Positions 35,827 to 46,471 of a stretch of 64,000 bases of DNA are shown here, piece by piece; the stretch's first letter is position 1; the number at the start of each line of letters is the position of its first letter. The stretch covers positions 45,806-109,805 of the forward strand of contig JADGAN010000014.1 in the NCBI GenBank assembly GCA_015231955.1, given 5' to 3'. The notes under the pieces were generated by a model. It had not been told where the DNA came from. It did not search any database and saw only the letters and a program-made list of their open reading frames with translations. The translations under genes were made by a program, and so were the position numbers. This stretch comes from Oligoflexia bacterium. GTDB taxonomy: Bacteria; Bdellovibrionota; Bacteriovoracia; Bacteriovoracales; Bacteriovoracaceae.

Positions 35827-36933
35827 TTAACTACTAAATCCATTAATATGGATGACACTATTCATATATGCCAATATTTTTAGCGCATTAAAGATGCTCT
35901 CCTTGCGGTCATTAAAAGAACTATCTAAACTTTTAAGTTCAATCTTTCCTTGGATCTCTCTAATTGCATTGGAAAAATCGCGAGGCCCCTGTTCAGAATA
36001 AATAGCATTGGCAATAACTAACGAAAGCGATACGGCCCCTCCCACGGCAGAAGCAATATTGCCAGCAATAGGAATTGTCGCCAAAAAAGTCGTTGCGGCC
36101 CATACAGTATTGGTTATGGAATTCATCAACCAAAGGTGGTGCTCATCGCTCGATTTGATCTCCTTGGCATATTTAAGTGCTCCAGAGATAATCATGCCAA
36201 AAAAAATTCCTAATTTTTTTTCATGATCAACAGGGGCCTCGTTTTGTATTAAAGGAACAATGGTATCTTTAAGAAGATTGGACAAGTGAAGTTGTAACAC
36301 CTCTTTTTTTTCATTGCCTTTATACTTAAGAAAAGCATGCACTAGATCTGATCCTAGCAGTAAAGTGCGCTCATCCGTCTCTTCCTTTATCTGCATAAGC
36401 ATCTTAAAAAGCGTATCCGAAACAACTTGCTGACTCAGAATGAAGCCTGCATGCGATAGAAGGTAAGGAATAACAGCATTAGGTTCTAAGGCAATAATTC
36501 GGGATAAAAGTTGCTTTAGTTCGGGCCGTACTCCTGTTGTAAACGCCAGCGCTGCCGCTGCATTGGTATGATCAGATTTTTTCCAAAAAAATATTTTATG
36601 ACGCCTCTCTTTTGCCGATTGGATTTTATTGTCTTCATCATACCAACGAATTTTTATTTCATTCTGGGCCAAAAGGTTAAGTAAGATTTGTAATGAATCA
36701 TCTGACAAAGAAGCGAGAACATCCGGTTTACTTAGATCTACCGCTCCGATATTATTGCTGAGCAAACAATTGCTTCTGATTGCAGTTCCCTCTGCTAAAT
36801 GCACAAAAGGAGGATTGAGCTTTATTCTTGAAACGGGATGATCCTCTTGGGCCAAGAGTGATTTAAGCGAAAGCAAGGAGTTAATACAAAAGTAAAATAA
36901 TAATAATAGGGTAATCGATTTTGAATTGATCAT
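35827..36933 (-). CDS. exported protein of unknown function with a glycine-rich hydrophobic segment
   Basis: Not recognised. It has 368 residues with a hydrophobic leader (SITLLLLFYFCINSLLSL). The middle is helical and mostly soluble. Near residue 275-310 is a strongly hydrophobic Gly/Ala-rich stretch (TFLATIPIAGNIASAVGGAV and on), which could be a membrane-inserting hairpin. The last 50 residues are charged. The 278-base spacer upstream of the WD40 gene is AT-rich with a short (CA) run near 35704-35713 and nothing else obvious. Confidence 0.55.
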   Translation of the reverse strand: MINSKSITLLLLFYFCINSLLSLKSLLAQEDHPVSRIKLNPPFVHLAEGTAIRSNCLLSNNIGAVDLSKPDVLASLSDDSLQILLNLLAQNEIKIRWYDEDNKIQSAKERRHKIFFWKKSDHTNAAAALAFTTGVRPELKQLLSRIIALEPNAVIPYLLSHAGFILSQQVVSDTLFKMLMQIKEETDERTLLLGSDLVHAFLKYKGNEKKEVLQLHLSNLLKDTIVPLIQNEAPVDHEKKLGIFFGMIISGALKYAKEIKSSDEHHLWLMNSITNTVWAATTFLATIPIAGNIASAVGGAVSLSLVIANAIYSEQGPRDFSNAIREIQGKIELKSLDSSFNDRKESIFNALKILAYMNSVIHINGFSS

Positions 36934-37215
36934 AAGTAAAAATCTCTTATCATTTTCAAATTAAGACAGTCCGAATATCAAATCTCCAGAAAGCAAATCA
37001 TAAAAGAAAAACAGCAGTTTTAACTATTTATTATTTAGTTGATTCTTGGAATCCATAAAAAACAAGAAGATGCGTTCGCGAACATCAATAGTGGCACTTT
37101 GTATAGGAACATTAGGTGGCATTATTTTGTGTCAATTGCCTCAAAATAATTTAATAAGACTTCCCTACTTGAAAAGTACGTTTTGCCTCATCTCATACCC
37201 ACCTCCCTTTATTTG

Positions 37216-40200
37216 TTACGGCCAAAGACGCCCAACCTTAATAACAAAGGAGCTTCCTTTGCCAATCTCTGACAAGACCTCCACCTTGCCGCCCATCTTT
37301 TCAATATTGCTTTTCACCACATCCATGCCGATGCCTCGTCCCGAAATGTCGGTGGCCTCCTCCCTAGTGGAAAGCCCGGAGAGAAAGACTAGTTCAAGCG
37401 GAACTGCTCCCATTTGAGCAAGCTGCTCTTTGGTAAGCAGTCCCCTCTCCATGGCCCGCTCTTTTAGCTTAAGAGCGTCGATTCCTTGTCCATCGTCACT
37501 CACAGTTAACTTGATCTGATCGTTCTCTTCCCGCAAGATGATCTTGATGGTTCCGCTCTCCTCCTTTCCTTTGCTCCTTCTCTCGTCAGGAGTTTCAATA
37601 CCGTGATCGATGGAGTTCCTTAAGATGTGGGTAAGGGAGTCGTTAATCAAGGAGAGTTTACTCGGATGCAAGGTTAGGTCGGCCCCCTCAATCTTTAAGG
37701 CAACCTTTTTTCCCAACCGGTCTGAGAGATCTTTAACCATATAAAAGTACCTGGACAAGGAGGGCTTGATGGGGATATCGAAGAGCATCTCACTGGCAAT
37801 CTTGATCTTTTCCAAATAGGGCAGCTGTGGATTTTTGCTGATAGCATAGGCCATGCTCTCTTTCAATTTAATCAAGTGTCTGCTAGAAACCTCCACCGTC
37901 TTCTCAACTTTATTGGTAAGGAACTCCTCGTTGTTGACATAGGCGGTAACCATCTTTAAAAACTCAGTGGAGTAGAGGTAGTTTTGTCCTGCAAAATTAT
38001 CCCATGCGCACGGCAAATCGTCATTCCAGCAACTGGGCAAAGGGGCCTTCGATAAGCGGTCATACAGCTTTTCAGCATCGTAGGAGAACTCTCTTCTCTT
38101 TAAAAAAAAGTCGTCGGCCGCTTCTGCCAGTGGCCGTGTTCCCTCTTGCCCAAGGAGGGTAAAGAGGCGGAAAAATTTTTGAGGATCTTTTTCCTTTTGA
38201 TTGAGTTCGCGCAAAATCTCCACCAAACTTATCTCTATTTCCCACTGCTCGTTTAAAAGGGTCTCATTCTCTTTCTCATCAAGTGCAAGAAGGGAGATGT
38301 TCTTATAGAGCAATTGCAATGACTCTTTGGAGAGAGTGTTATTCAAGCTCAGGCGAAAGACAAAAGCAAGCTGTTGCCAAACTCTCTGCATGCAGGGAGC
38401 GATAGGTGCTATCACCTCCTCACAAGAGAGTGTTTGATTGCGCAAGATCTCTTCAATCAACTCCAGCTGAAATTGAATAACGAAGGAGCACTCCTTGTTC
38501 ATCACTACCAAAGTTCTGCGAACACACTCCATCAACTGGATCCGCTGGTGGGCCAACTCTCTCTCCTTGCTTCCTGATAAGCGATCTCTCATGGCCAGGT
38601 AGAGAGTGCTCATCTGACAGATGGCCAAAGAGAGTTCTTTCCAGCTATAAACGTCGTCGCAATAAGGGACAAAGCAGGGAGAGTGAAGGTAGATCTCTTT
38701 CAAGCAAGTGGCAATTGTATAGAAAGAGTCGAGCATTAACTTTTTGTCCTCGGCGGCAAGCGGAGGATTGCCAAGCTTGATCTCCAAAAGGTGGGTAATC
38801 TCTTGAAGTTTGATGATCATGGCCTCATTGTCGTAAAGGTTTCTTGCGTGCTCTGTAACTGCAGAAAGTAGTTCCATGATCGGTCCGGAGAGTAGATTGG
38901 AGACCGGAGCACCCTCGCGCAAAATTTGATAGAGGCACCACTCCAACCGGATCATCGTTTGGTGGAGGAGGGTCATATGATGCATGCGATTCTCATTCTC
39001 AATCTTAAAGAGCTTCTCTGCATAGTGGGCATACTCTCTGGCCACCGAGGAGATCCCCTTCACCCCCTCTTGGATGCTAAGGATTTGTCCCTCTCCATAG
39101 TTTCCATTGGTATCGGTCTGATCACAAATCTCGCTAAAATTTGATTCCACCTCGTGCGTTACTTGGGAAAGCTTGCTAAGTGCAAACATGCGAGAGTTGC
39201 CCTTGATCGTGTGCAAATTGCGAAAGAGCTCTCCTCCCTGCTCCTTACTTATCGATCTCTTTTTCAAAAGCAGCAAGGAGCTTTCAATCAAGTTGAACAG
39301 ATTGGAGAAGAGCTTTTTGAGGTCTTTTGGATTTAAGGCGGCCAACTCCTGCAAAATGAGCATCCTACCGGCATTCTCTTGCTTCTCTTTCTGGATCTCT
39401 GCCTCCAGCATCTGCACTTCGGTGATATCCTCCACCACCAGGGAGAGTCGGAAGAGGTTGTTCTCCTGATCCCAAATAGGGTTGTAAGAGATCCTTAGCT
39501 TTTTAACTTTGATTTCAAAACCATCCACAACGTATTCAAGTGTTCCAGGAAAATTTCCGGCCATCACCATCCATTGAAGTTCGTCGCTGCCAAAGACCGA
39601 TACAATGGCCGTCTTCAAAAGAGAGTAGGCCTCACTCTTCTCCTCAATCGATTTATAGAGAAAATCAAAGACGTTCAGTCCAACAATATCCAGATCGAAG
39701 ATCTCTCTCGAGTAGCTAGATACTGGGGCAACAACCACGCCATCTTCGCCAAAGGTAAAAACAGCTTGTTTCATATTGTTGAGCAGACCCAACACCTTTT
39801 CATTTTCTTGTTCCAACTCTCTTATCTTTTGTTCTTCTTCCCTTGCAAGCGAAGAGGCTTCCCCTTTCATCAGCGCCATCGAGAGGAGATTGGTCAAGTG
39901 TCCAAGGAACAGATGGGCCTCACTACCGGCCTCAATGGGAGAGCACTTTGGTGCTGGAGTTACGCTATTCCCGGCAACAACCAGTAGTGTCTTTCGGCCT
40001 TGGATCCCCTTAAGTACAAAGAGGTAGAACTCCTCCATCATCCATATGGCCCTTTGATTGGCAAACTCTACCGGTGTACTCTGCCCTTTGCCCAAGGCCT
40101 TGCCATCGTAAGCAATCAACAGCTCAAGCAAAGGATCGTCCAGACGCCAAGAAACCTTGGCCAATGGGTCGCTATCGCTCTTCCCATACCCATGAGAGGT

Positions 40201-40365
40201 TAGGAGTTGCGGATGATCTTCCTTCCAGTAAAAGACCAAGAAGCGCTCCAAACAGAGATCTTCAGTAATACACTTTTGAACCTGTAAAAAAAGATCTTCC
40301 ATGTTATGGGCATTGCTAATTTTTTTTCCTATTTCGTAAAGGCGACGATTTAATTCGTATCCCAC
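37216..40365 (-). CDS. CheA-like histidine kinase with GAF-, PAS- and HPt-like domains
   Basis: 1049 residues, cytoplasmic. The order is a GAF-like domain (about 1-165), a short coiled coil, a PAS-like domain (196-320), an HPt-like helix bundle with the phosphorylatable His in LHTIKGNSRMF (His385), a long helical region, and a CheA-type ATPase at the C-terminus with N box HILRNSIDHGIE, G1 VSDDGQGI and G2 SGRGIGMDVV. There is no CheW-like or receiver domain, so it is not a standard chemotaxis CheA. No response regulator is adjacent. The 282 bases downstream to the next gene hold no convincing feature. Confidence 0.85.
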   Translation of the reverse strand: MGYELNRRLYEIGKKISNAHNMEDLFLQVQKCITEDLCLERFLVFYWKEDHPQLLTSHGYGKSDSDPLAKVSWRLDDPLLELLIAYDGKALGKGQSTPVEFANQRAIWMMEEFYLFVLKGIQGRKTLLVVAGNSVTPAPKCSPIEAGSEAHLFLGHLTNLLSMALMKGEASSLAREEEQKIRELEQENEKVLGLLNNMKQAVFTFGEDGVVVAPVSSYSREIFDLDIVGLNVFDFLYKSIEEKSEAYSLLKTAIVSVFGSDELQWMVMAGNFPGTLEYVVDGFEIKVKKLRISYNPIWDQENNLFRLSLVVEDITEVQMLEAEIQKEKQENAGRMLILQELAALNPKDLKKLFSNLFNLIESSLLLLKKRSISKEQGGELFRNLHTIKGNSRMFALSKLSQVTHEVESNFSEICDQTDTNGNYGEGQILSIQEGVKGISSVAREYAHYAEKLFKIENENRMHHMTLLHQTMIRLEWCLYQILREGAPVSNLLSGPIMELLSAVTEHARNLYDNEAMIIKLQEITHLLEIKLGNPPLAAEDKKLMLDSFYTIATCLKEIYLHSPCFVPYCDDVYSWKELSLAICQMSTLYLAMRDRLSGSKERELAHQRIQLMECVRRTLVVMNKECSFVIQFQLELIEEILRNQTLSCEEVIAPIAPCMQRVWQQLAFVFRLSLNNTLSKESLQLLYKNISLLALDEKENETLLNEQWEIEISLVEILRELNQKEKDPQKFFRLFTLLGQEGTRPLAEAADDFFLKRREFSYDAEKLYDRLSKAPLPSCWNDDLPCAWDNFAGQNYLYSTEFLKMVTAYVNNEEFLTNKVEKTVEVSSRHLIKLKESMAYAISKNPQLPYLEKIKIASEMLFDIPIKPSLSRYFYMVKDLSDRLGKKVALKIEGADLTLHPSKLSLINDSLTHILRNSIDHGIETPDERRSKGKEESGTIKIILREENDQIKLTVSDDGQGIDALKLKERAMERGLLTKEQLAQMGAVPLELVFLSGLSTREEATDISGRGIGMDVVKSNIEKMGGKVEVLSEIGKGSSFVIKVGRLWP

Positions 40366-40535
40366 TCTTTATTATCCTATGGTATGATATTGATAGATTT
40401 CCTTTAGTATACTGTTATCACCTGGTTGTAACTGGCCATTCTTTTTTACCTATTAATAAGGAATCTGCTTCTTGATACCATTTTAGTAAAATACTTCATC
40501 TCACTAGATCAAAAAGCTCATTTAGGAGGTTCTGT

Positions 40536-41543
40536 GTGAATACAAAAAACAGCGCAAGCAAACAAGTGGTGACCGCATTTGCACCAGCAACAGTATCCAA
40601 TGTGGCAGTAGGATTTGATATTTTAGGATTCCCCATAGAACCACAGTGTGAACCACTCGGCGATTATGTGACTATCGAACGTGACAATACAAATTTAGCA
40701 ATTTGTGTGCAGGCCATTCATGGAGTGGTCAGCGATTTACCCTATGGCCCTTTGGCAAATACAGCAACGGTAGCACTTTTAAAAATGCAATCGGAGTTAA
40801 AACTAAATTTTGGCATGCATGTGACCATCAAGAAAGGTATTGCGAAAGGCTCGGGCCTTGGTGGATCGGCGGCCTCTGCCGTAGCGGCAGTGGTGGCGGC
40901 CAATCACTTGTTAGAGCGCCCCCTACCCAAAGAGGCACTACTAGCATTTGCGCTCGCCGGAGAAGTGGTGGCCAGTGGCACCCTTCATGCAGACAATGTA
41001 GGCCCTTCACTCTTAGGAGGATTGCAGTTAATTCATTCACTAGAACCAATACCAAAACTTATTACACTCCCTATTCCCCAGGGAGTAAAGTGTGTTTTAG
41101 TGCATCCTAAGTTAGAGGTTGCTACCAAAATGGCAAGAGAAGTGCTTGCAGCAACTGTTCCTCTTCACACTTATGTGCAACAATCTGCTCTGCTTGCAAG
41201 TTTCATCGCTGCTTGCTATAGAAGCGATTTTCCACTCCTCAAAAGTTCTCTGCAAGATTTAATCATAGCACCTCAGCGTGCCCACCTGATCCCTAATTTC
41301 TATGCAGTTCAAGCAAAGGCACTCGAGGCGGGGGCCATGGGATGTTCTATCTCCGGTGCGGGGCCAACTATTTTTAGTTTAGTTGAAGATGCAAGCGGAG
41401 ATGGCGGTGATGGCGGCCAAGCTGAGCGAGTACGTCTGGCCATGGTGGAGCAATTTACCATGGTGGGGTTAGCAACCACCTCGTGGATCGGAGAGATCTC
41501 TACGGAAGGGGCCCGCGTGGTGGATGGAGAAAGCAAAAGATGA
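40536..41543 (+). CDS. thrB: homoserine kinase
   Basis: 335 residues; phosphorylates homoserine with ATP in threonine synthesis. GHMP-kinase signatures are APATVSNVAVGFDILGF at the N-terminus, the phosphate loop KGSGLGGSAASA, and CSISGAGPTIFSL near the end. It starts at GTG five bases after a strong AGGAGGT. It overlaps thrC by 4 bases (ATGA), so the two are translated together. Homoserine dehydrogenase is not in the window. Confidence 0.95.
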   Translation: MNTKNSASKQVVTAFAPATVSNVAVGFDILGFPIEPQCEPLGDYVTIERDNTNLAICVQAIHGVVSDLPYGPLANTATVALLKMQSELKLNFGMHVTIKKGIAKGSGLGGSAASAVAAVVAANHLLERPLPKEALLAFALAGEVVASGTLHADNVGPSLLGGLQLIHSLEPIPKLITLPIPQGVKCVLVHPKLEVATKMAREVLAATVPLHTYVQQSALLASFIAACYRSDFPLLKSSLQDLIIAPQRAHLIPNFYAVQAKALEAGAMGCSISGAGPTIFSLVEDASGDGGDGGQAERVRLAMVEQFTMVGLATTSWIGEISTEGARVVDGESKR

Positions 41544-42847
41544 AATATTATAGCACGCGAAGTAGTCAGCAACGAGGTTGTAGCTTTAGCTCAGCACTCT
41601 TGGCGGGCCTTGCTCCCGATGGCGGTCTCTACGTTCCCCAAAAAATTCCCCACTTCTCCTCTGAAGAGTTGGCAGCGTGGCCTTGCAATCTCTCCTTGAG
41701 TGATTTGGCGATAAAAATTTTTCCAGCATGGATCGGAGAGAAAACTTTAGAGGATGAGTTAACCACACTTGCTCCTCAAATCTTTAACTTTGAAACACCC
41801 CTAAGCTTTCTTAATCATAATACAGCGATCTTAGAGTTATTTCATGGGCCTACTGCCGCTTTTAAAGATATTGGCGCGCGCTTTTTAGCAGCGGTACTTG
41901 CAACGACAGCTGCACCCGAGAAAAGGGTACTCGTTGCCACCTCTGGTGATACTGGTGGCGCAGTGGCAGCGGCCTTCCATCACTACCCTGCAATCGAGGT
42001 GGTGATCTTATATCCAGAGGCAAAAGTCTCCCCCATGCAAGAGATGCAACTCACAACCTGGGGAAAAAATGTGCAGGCCTTTTGCGTTCGTGGTGATTTT
42101 GATGATTGTCAGCGGATGGTGAAAGAGCTGCTGTTAGAACCAGCATACGCAGGAGATTTCTTATCAGCAAACAGTATTAATCTAGGACGCCTCTTACCGC
42201 AGACCCTTTATTACGCGCAAGCAAGTTTAAGCTATCAGCAACAACAAGGCCGCACTGCTGGAGTGATTGTGCCCACAGGAAATTTGGGTAATGGCGTGGC
42301 CGCTCTTTGGGCCAAGGCCATGGGATTTCCCATTGGTGAAGTGGTACTTGCTACCAATAGCAATCAAGCAATCGCCCAATATTTTGCGAGTGCAGGGGAA
42401 AACTGGACTCCGCTTCCTACCATAACCACCTTAGCAAACGCCATGGACGTAGGTAATCCCAGTAACATGGAACGACTGTTACATCTGTATCGAGAAGGTG
42501 GATTTAAGCAACTCCAAACAGACGTCAGTACTATTGTAGTAAACGATCAAGAGATCCTCTTAACCATGAAAAAAAGTTATGAACAGTGGAAGCAACTTTT
42601 TTGTCCACATACCGCAACCGCCCTCTTTGCTCGAGAAGTGATTTCTCAACAGAGAAAACACGATGATTGGATTGTGGTCGCAACCGCTCACCCCGCAAAA
42701 TTTAAAGAGATCGTAGAAAAGGTTTGGCACTCCTCCCTACTCTCACTTCCACTCCCCTCCTCTCTCCAAAGTATCATTGCTCGTCCCCAAGCAAAGAAAA
42801 CTATTCCCGCAACTGTAAGCGCTCTCAAACACTATCTTTCGAAATAA
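41540..42847 (+). CDS. thrC: threonine synthase
   Basis: 435 residues; PLP enzyme making threonine from O-phosphohomoserine. The PLP lysine is in FHGPTAAFKDIGARF, the phosphate-binding loop in VATSGDTGGAVAAAF, and the N-terminus YYSTRSSQQRGCSFSSALL with LAPDGGLYVP is typical. The start at 41540 gives the ATGA overlap with thrB; the frame opens earlier, at 41483, but those codons belong to thrB. It meets the next gene (minus strand) end to end, without spacer. Confidence 0.95.
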   Translation: MKYYSTRSSQQRGCSFSSALLAGLAPDGGLYVPQKIPHFSSEELAAWPCNLSLSDLAIKIFPAWIGEKTLEDELTTLAPQIFNFETPLSFLNHNTAILELFHGPTAAFKDIGARFLAAVLATTAAPEKRVLVATSGDTGGAVAAAFHHYPAIEVVILYPEAKVSPMQEMQLTTWGKNVQAFCVRGDFDDCQRMVKELLLEPAYAGDFLSANSINLGRLLPQTLYYAQASLSYQQQQGRTAGVIVPTGNLGNGVAALWAKAMGFPIGEVVLATNSNQAIAQYFASAGENWTPLPTITTLANAMDVGNPSNMERLLHLYREGGFKQLQTDVSTIVVNDQEILLTMKKSYEQWKQLFCPHTATALFAREVISQQRKHDDWIVVATAHPAKFKEIVEKVWHSSLLSLPLPSSLQSIIARPQAKKTIPATVSALKHYLSK

Positions 42848-44374
42848 TTACTCCAATGCGTCTTGGCCTGCGGGTAAGATTAGGATCTCGCTAAGAGCAT
42901 TGCTACTAAACTCAGGAACTTCAATCTTTTTCAATTGTCGTAAGATTTTGTCTGAATTCCTGCTCTCGGGTTCGATCTTATTTAGTACGTCACTCATCAG
43001 AGAGGCGCGGAGCTTTTGTCGCTCTGACAACGTCCCATCTTTACTTTTGTTGAATTGATAGAACTCTTTTAAGATAACACCAATGTTATTCCATCGTCCA
43101 TACATCCCAAAATCGGTATCGGTATCAATTTGTTCTTCACGCTCCTCAAGCTCCTTACCGTCATTATCATTGGTGTTACTATCTAACATCACAGCATCAT
43201 GTAATTGCTTTTCCCAACCCTCCGAACCTGGCGCGGGAGGGGTGGATCTAGAAATTTCAAAGGCACTATAAACTCTAAATTTTGAGTTTAAAAATAAGCG
43301 CGAGAAATCTTTTCTATAGGCCTCTATCCGCTGCCTATACTCTCCCGTCGGTTCAAGCCCCTCTACCCTCTCCCGAAGAAGTGTTTCGCGAAAAGAGATT
43401 AACCACATAAGATCATTTTCCGCCTTCATAAAGGAAAACAGAGTCTCTTTATCAATGGGTCTCCCTGCTTTGCGGTGCTCATTGAGAAAACCCAATTGAA
43501 TACTCTGTTGAGTGCTCGCTCTTTCCAAGAGAACAAACAAAGAGTCAAAGTTATGAACAAAGAAATCGATATACTTCTCGCGAAAATAATTAACTTCTAT
43601 ACTTTCAGGGTCATCGAGAACCTGAAACGTTTGCATTAAGGCATCGACTAATAGACTGGGTTTGATGGTGGGAATCAATTGTGGGTTGACATTCATTTGC
43701 TCTAAGAAGGGAGCGGCCCACCTCGACTTAAACTCCTCAAGATCGGGTTGATTTCCATTGTATGTATTATATTTCTGATCAAAAATGCGAACCTGATTTT
43801 GAACAAAGGCATTGACCTCTTTTAAATGCGACCCCTCTGCATAAATAGGGCATTGATTGCTATAACTACTATGAATAGAATGTTTCATGGACTCTGTTTC
43901 CATTTGTTTTTTTTGCTTACACACTTGTTGCAACTGACTCCAATATTTTTGAAAATTTTCCCAAGACTGCTCTTGATGCTTAAGAACTTTTAAAAGGTAG
44001 TAGTATTGATCTTGGTTAAAGCGAATTGCAGGCATGTCTTTATAGAATTCTGTTTTAGTTATCTGATTGACATCCATGATGTTAGCATTATTTTGGGCAT
44101 TAACAATTTTGCAATCCTTAATGAGCGCCCAAACTACTTTAGGTCCAAAAAGAGTTCCATTAAAGTGAGATATCCTATCTTTCTCAAGTTTAGGAAGCAA
44201 ACTCGCAATCTTTTTCTCAATCTCTTTAACTTCTTTATCTTTTTTCTGAAGTTTTTGCTGCAACACTTTTTTTATTTCCATGTCGCTGCTTTTACCAGCA
44301 ATCACCTGTGGTGATAATGTGATAAAAAAAGAGATAATCAAGGCCCCAATCATTTTTGATTTTAACATTTGCAT
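42848..44374 (-). CDS. exported helical protein of unknown function
   Basis: Not recognised. It has 508 residues with a signal peptide (IGALIISFFITLSPQVIAG). The first 50 mature residues are a Lys/Glu coiled coil (KVLQQKLQKKDKEVKEIEKK), and the remainder is mostly helical with an acidic linker around 400-420 (DSNTNDNDGKELEEREEQID). No catalytic motif was seen. A GGGAGGAG site six bases before the ATG supports the start. Confidence 0.6.
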   Translation of the reverse strand: MQMLKSKMIGALIISFFITLSPQVIAGKSSDMEIKKVLQQKLQKKDKEVKEIEKKIASLLPKLEKDRISHFNGTLFGPKVVWALIKDCKIVNAQNNANIMDVNQITKTEFYKDMPAIRFNQDQYYYLLKVLKHQEQSWENFQKYWSQLQQVCKQKKQMETESMKHSIHSSYSNQCPIYAEGSHLKEVNAFVQNQVRIFDQKYNTYNGNQPDLEEFKSRWAAPFLEQMNVNPQLIPTIKPSLLVDALMQTFQVLDDPESIEVNYFREKYIDFFVHNFDSLFVLLERASTQQSIQLGFLNEHRKAGRPIDKETLFSFMKAENDLMWLISFRETLLRERVEGLEPTGEYRQRIEAYRKDFSRLFLNSKFRVYSAFEISRSTPPAPGSEGWEKQLHDAVMLDSNTNDNDGKELEEREEQIDTDTDFGMYGRWNNIGVILKEFYQFNKSKDGTLSERQKLRASLMSDVLNKIEPESRNSDKILRQLKKIEVPEFSSNALSEILILPAGQDALE

Positions 44375-44617
44375 AAAATACTCCTCCCAATTTCAAAGCA
44401 AGTAATTGCTGGTAAATAGAATCTATCGAACGAGATGAGTATAAATAAAAAACATTAAAAAAATTTTTTTATTTACTACTATTTTTGAGCATCTTAGAAA
44501 TCAAAGATTTAAGTCGTCTCAATAAATTTTATTACTTTTTGAAATGCCTTGAAAAACTGGCAAAACTAGAAGAGAAAAAATAGGAGGGAACACGAAATAG
44601 GGAGGGCATATGTGAGA
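44375..44617. other. AT-rich spacer
   Basis: 243 bases between the RRM gene and the exported protein gene, both on the minus strand. A run of about 17 A/T bases near 44453-44470 is self-complementary, but no GC-rich stem or gene is visible. Confidence 0.35.
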
Positions 44618-44947
44618 TTAGAAGCGACTTCTTCCGCCTCTGTCGCCACCGAAACCACCACGGCCGCCACGGTCACCGCCGCCGCCGCCAAATTTGCGCT
44701 CTTGTGGTTTGGCCTCATTTACAGTTACTTGTCTACCATCAATCTCTGCGCCATTTAATCCGTCAATGGCCTTTTGTGCTTCAGCTGCAGAAGACATTTC
44801 AACGAAACCAAAGCCTTTGCTTCTATTGGTGTCACGATCTACAATGACCTTAGCAGAATCGACAGTGCCAAATTTAGAAAAATGGTCAAGAAGAGTGTTG
44901 TCATTGACAGAAAATGATAAATTGCCAACGTAAAGTTTATTTCCCAT
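44618..44947 (-). CDS. RRM-type RNA-binding protein
   Basis: 109 residues. A single RNA-recognition motif with RNP2 LYVGNL and RNP1 SKGFGFVEM is followed by a Gly/Arg/Asp-rich tail (GGGGGDRGGRGGFGGDRGG) like those of glycine-rich cold-induced RNA-binding proteins. The open frame extends to 45124, but AGGAGGT directly before the ATG at 44947 settles the start. The roughly 285 bases upstream of it contain no other gene and may include a long 5' leader, as known for cold-shock genes. Confidence 0.92.
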   Translation of the reverse strand: MGNKLYVGNLSFSVNDNTLLDHFSKFGTVDSAKVIVDRDTNRSKGFGFVEMSSAAEAQKAIDGLNGAEIDGRQVTVNEAKPQERKFGGGGGDRGGRGGFGGDRGGRSRF

Positions 44948-45232
44948 AGAACCTCCTAAAGGTTGGGTTGTTACTAAAGAGGTTTTAACATTATTGCCAA
45001 AAGCTTTGAGTAACGAAGATACTGTTTTATAAAATAAATTTGATAAAAATATTCTGAACTTAAGTGGAGATGAAGAGGGCATTTTAACTCGATCTGTACT
45101 CGAAAAAGATTCAGGACTTATCAACCCGAAAACACACTATTGCTTCCGGGACATAACAACGATCCAAGGAATAGCACTCATTAGATTCAAATGCAACAAT
45201 AAATTTATTCTCTTTTTTTTTATTGCTGTCAT

Positions 45233-46468
<1,236 letters not shown>

Positions 46469-46471
46469 TTA

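Noticed and set aside
37046..37417. 123-codon plus-strand frame with a hydrophobic stretch
   Set aside because: It starts at TTG without a ribosome site and its second half lies antisense within the CheA-like gene, whose ATPase motifs are clear.
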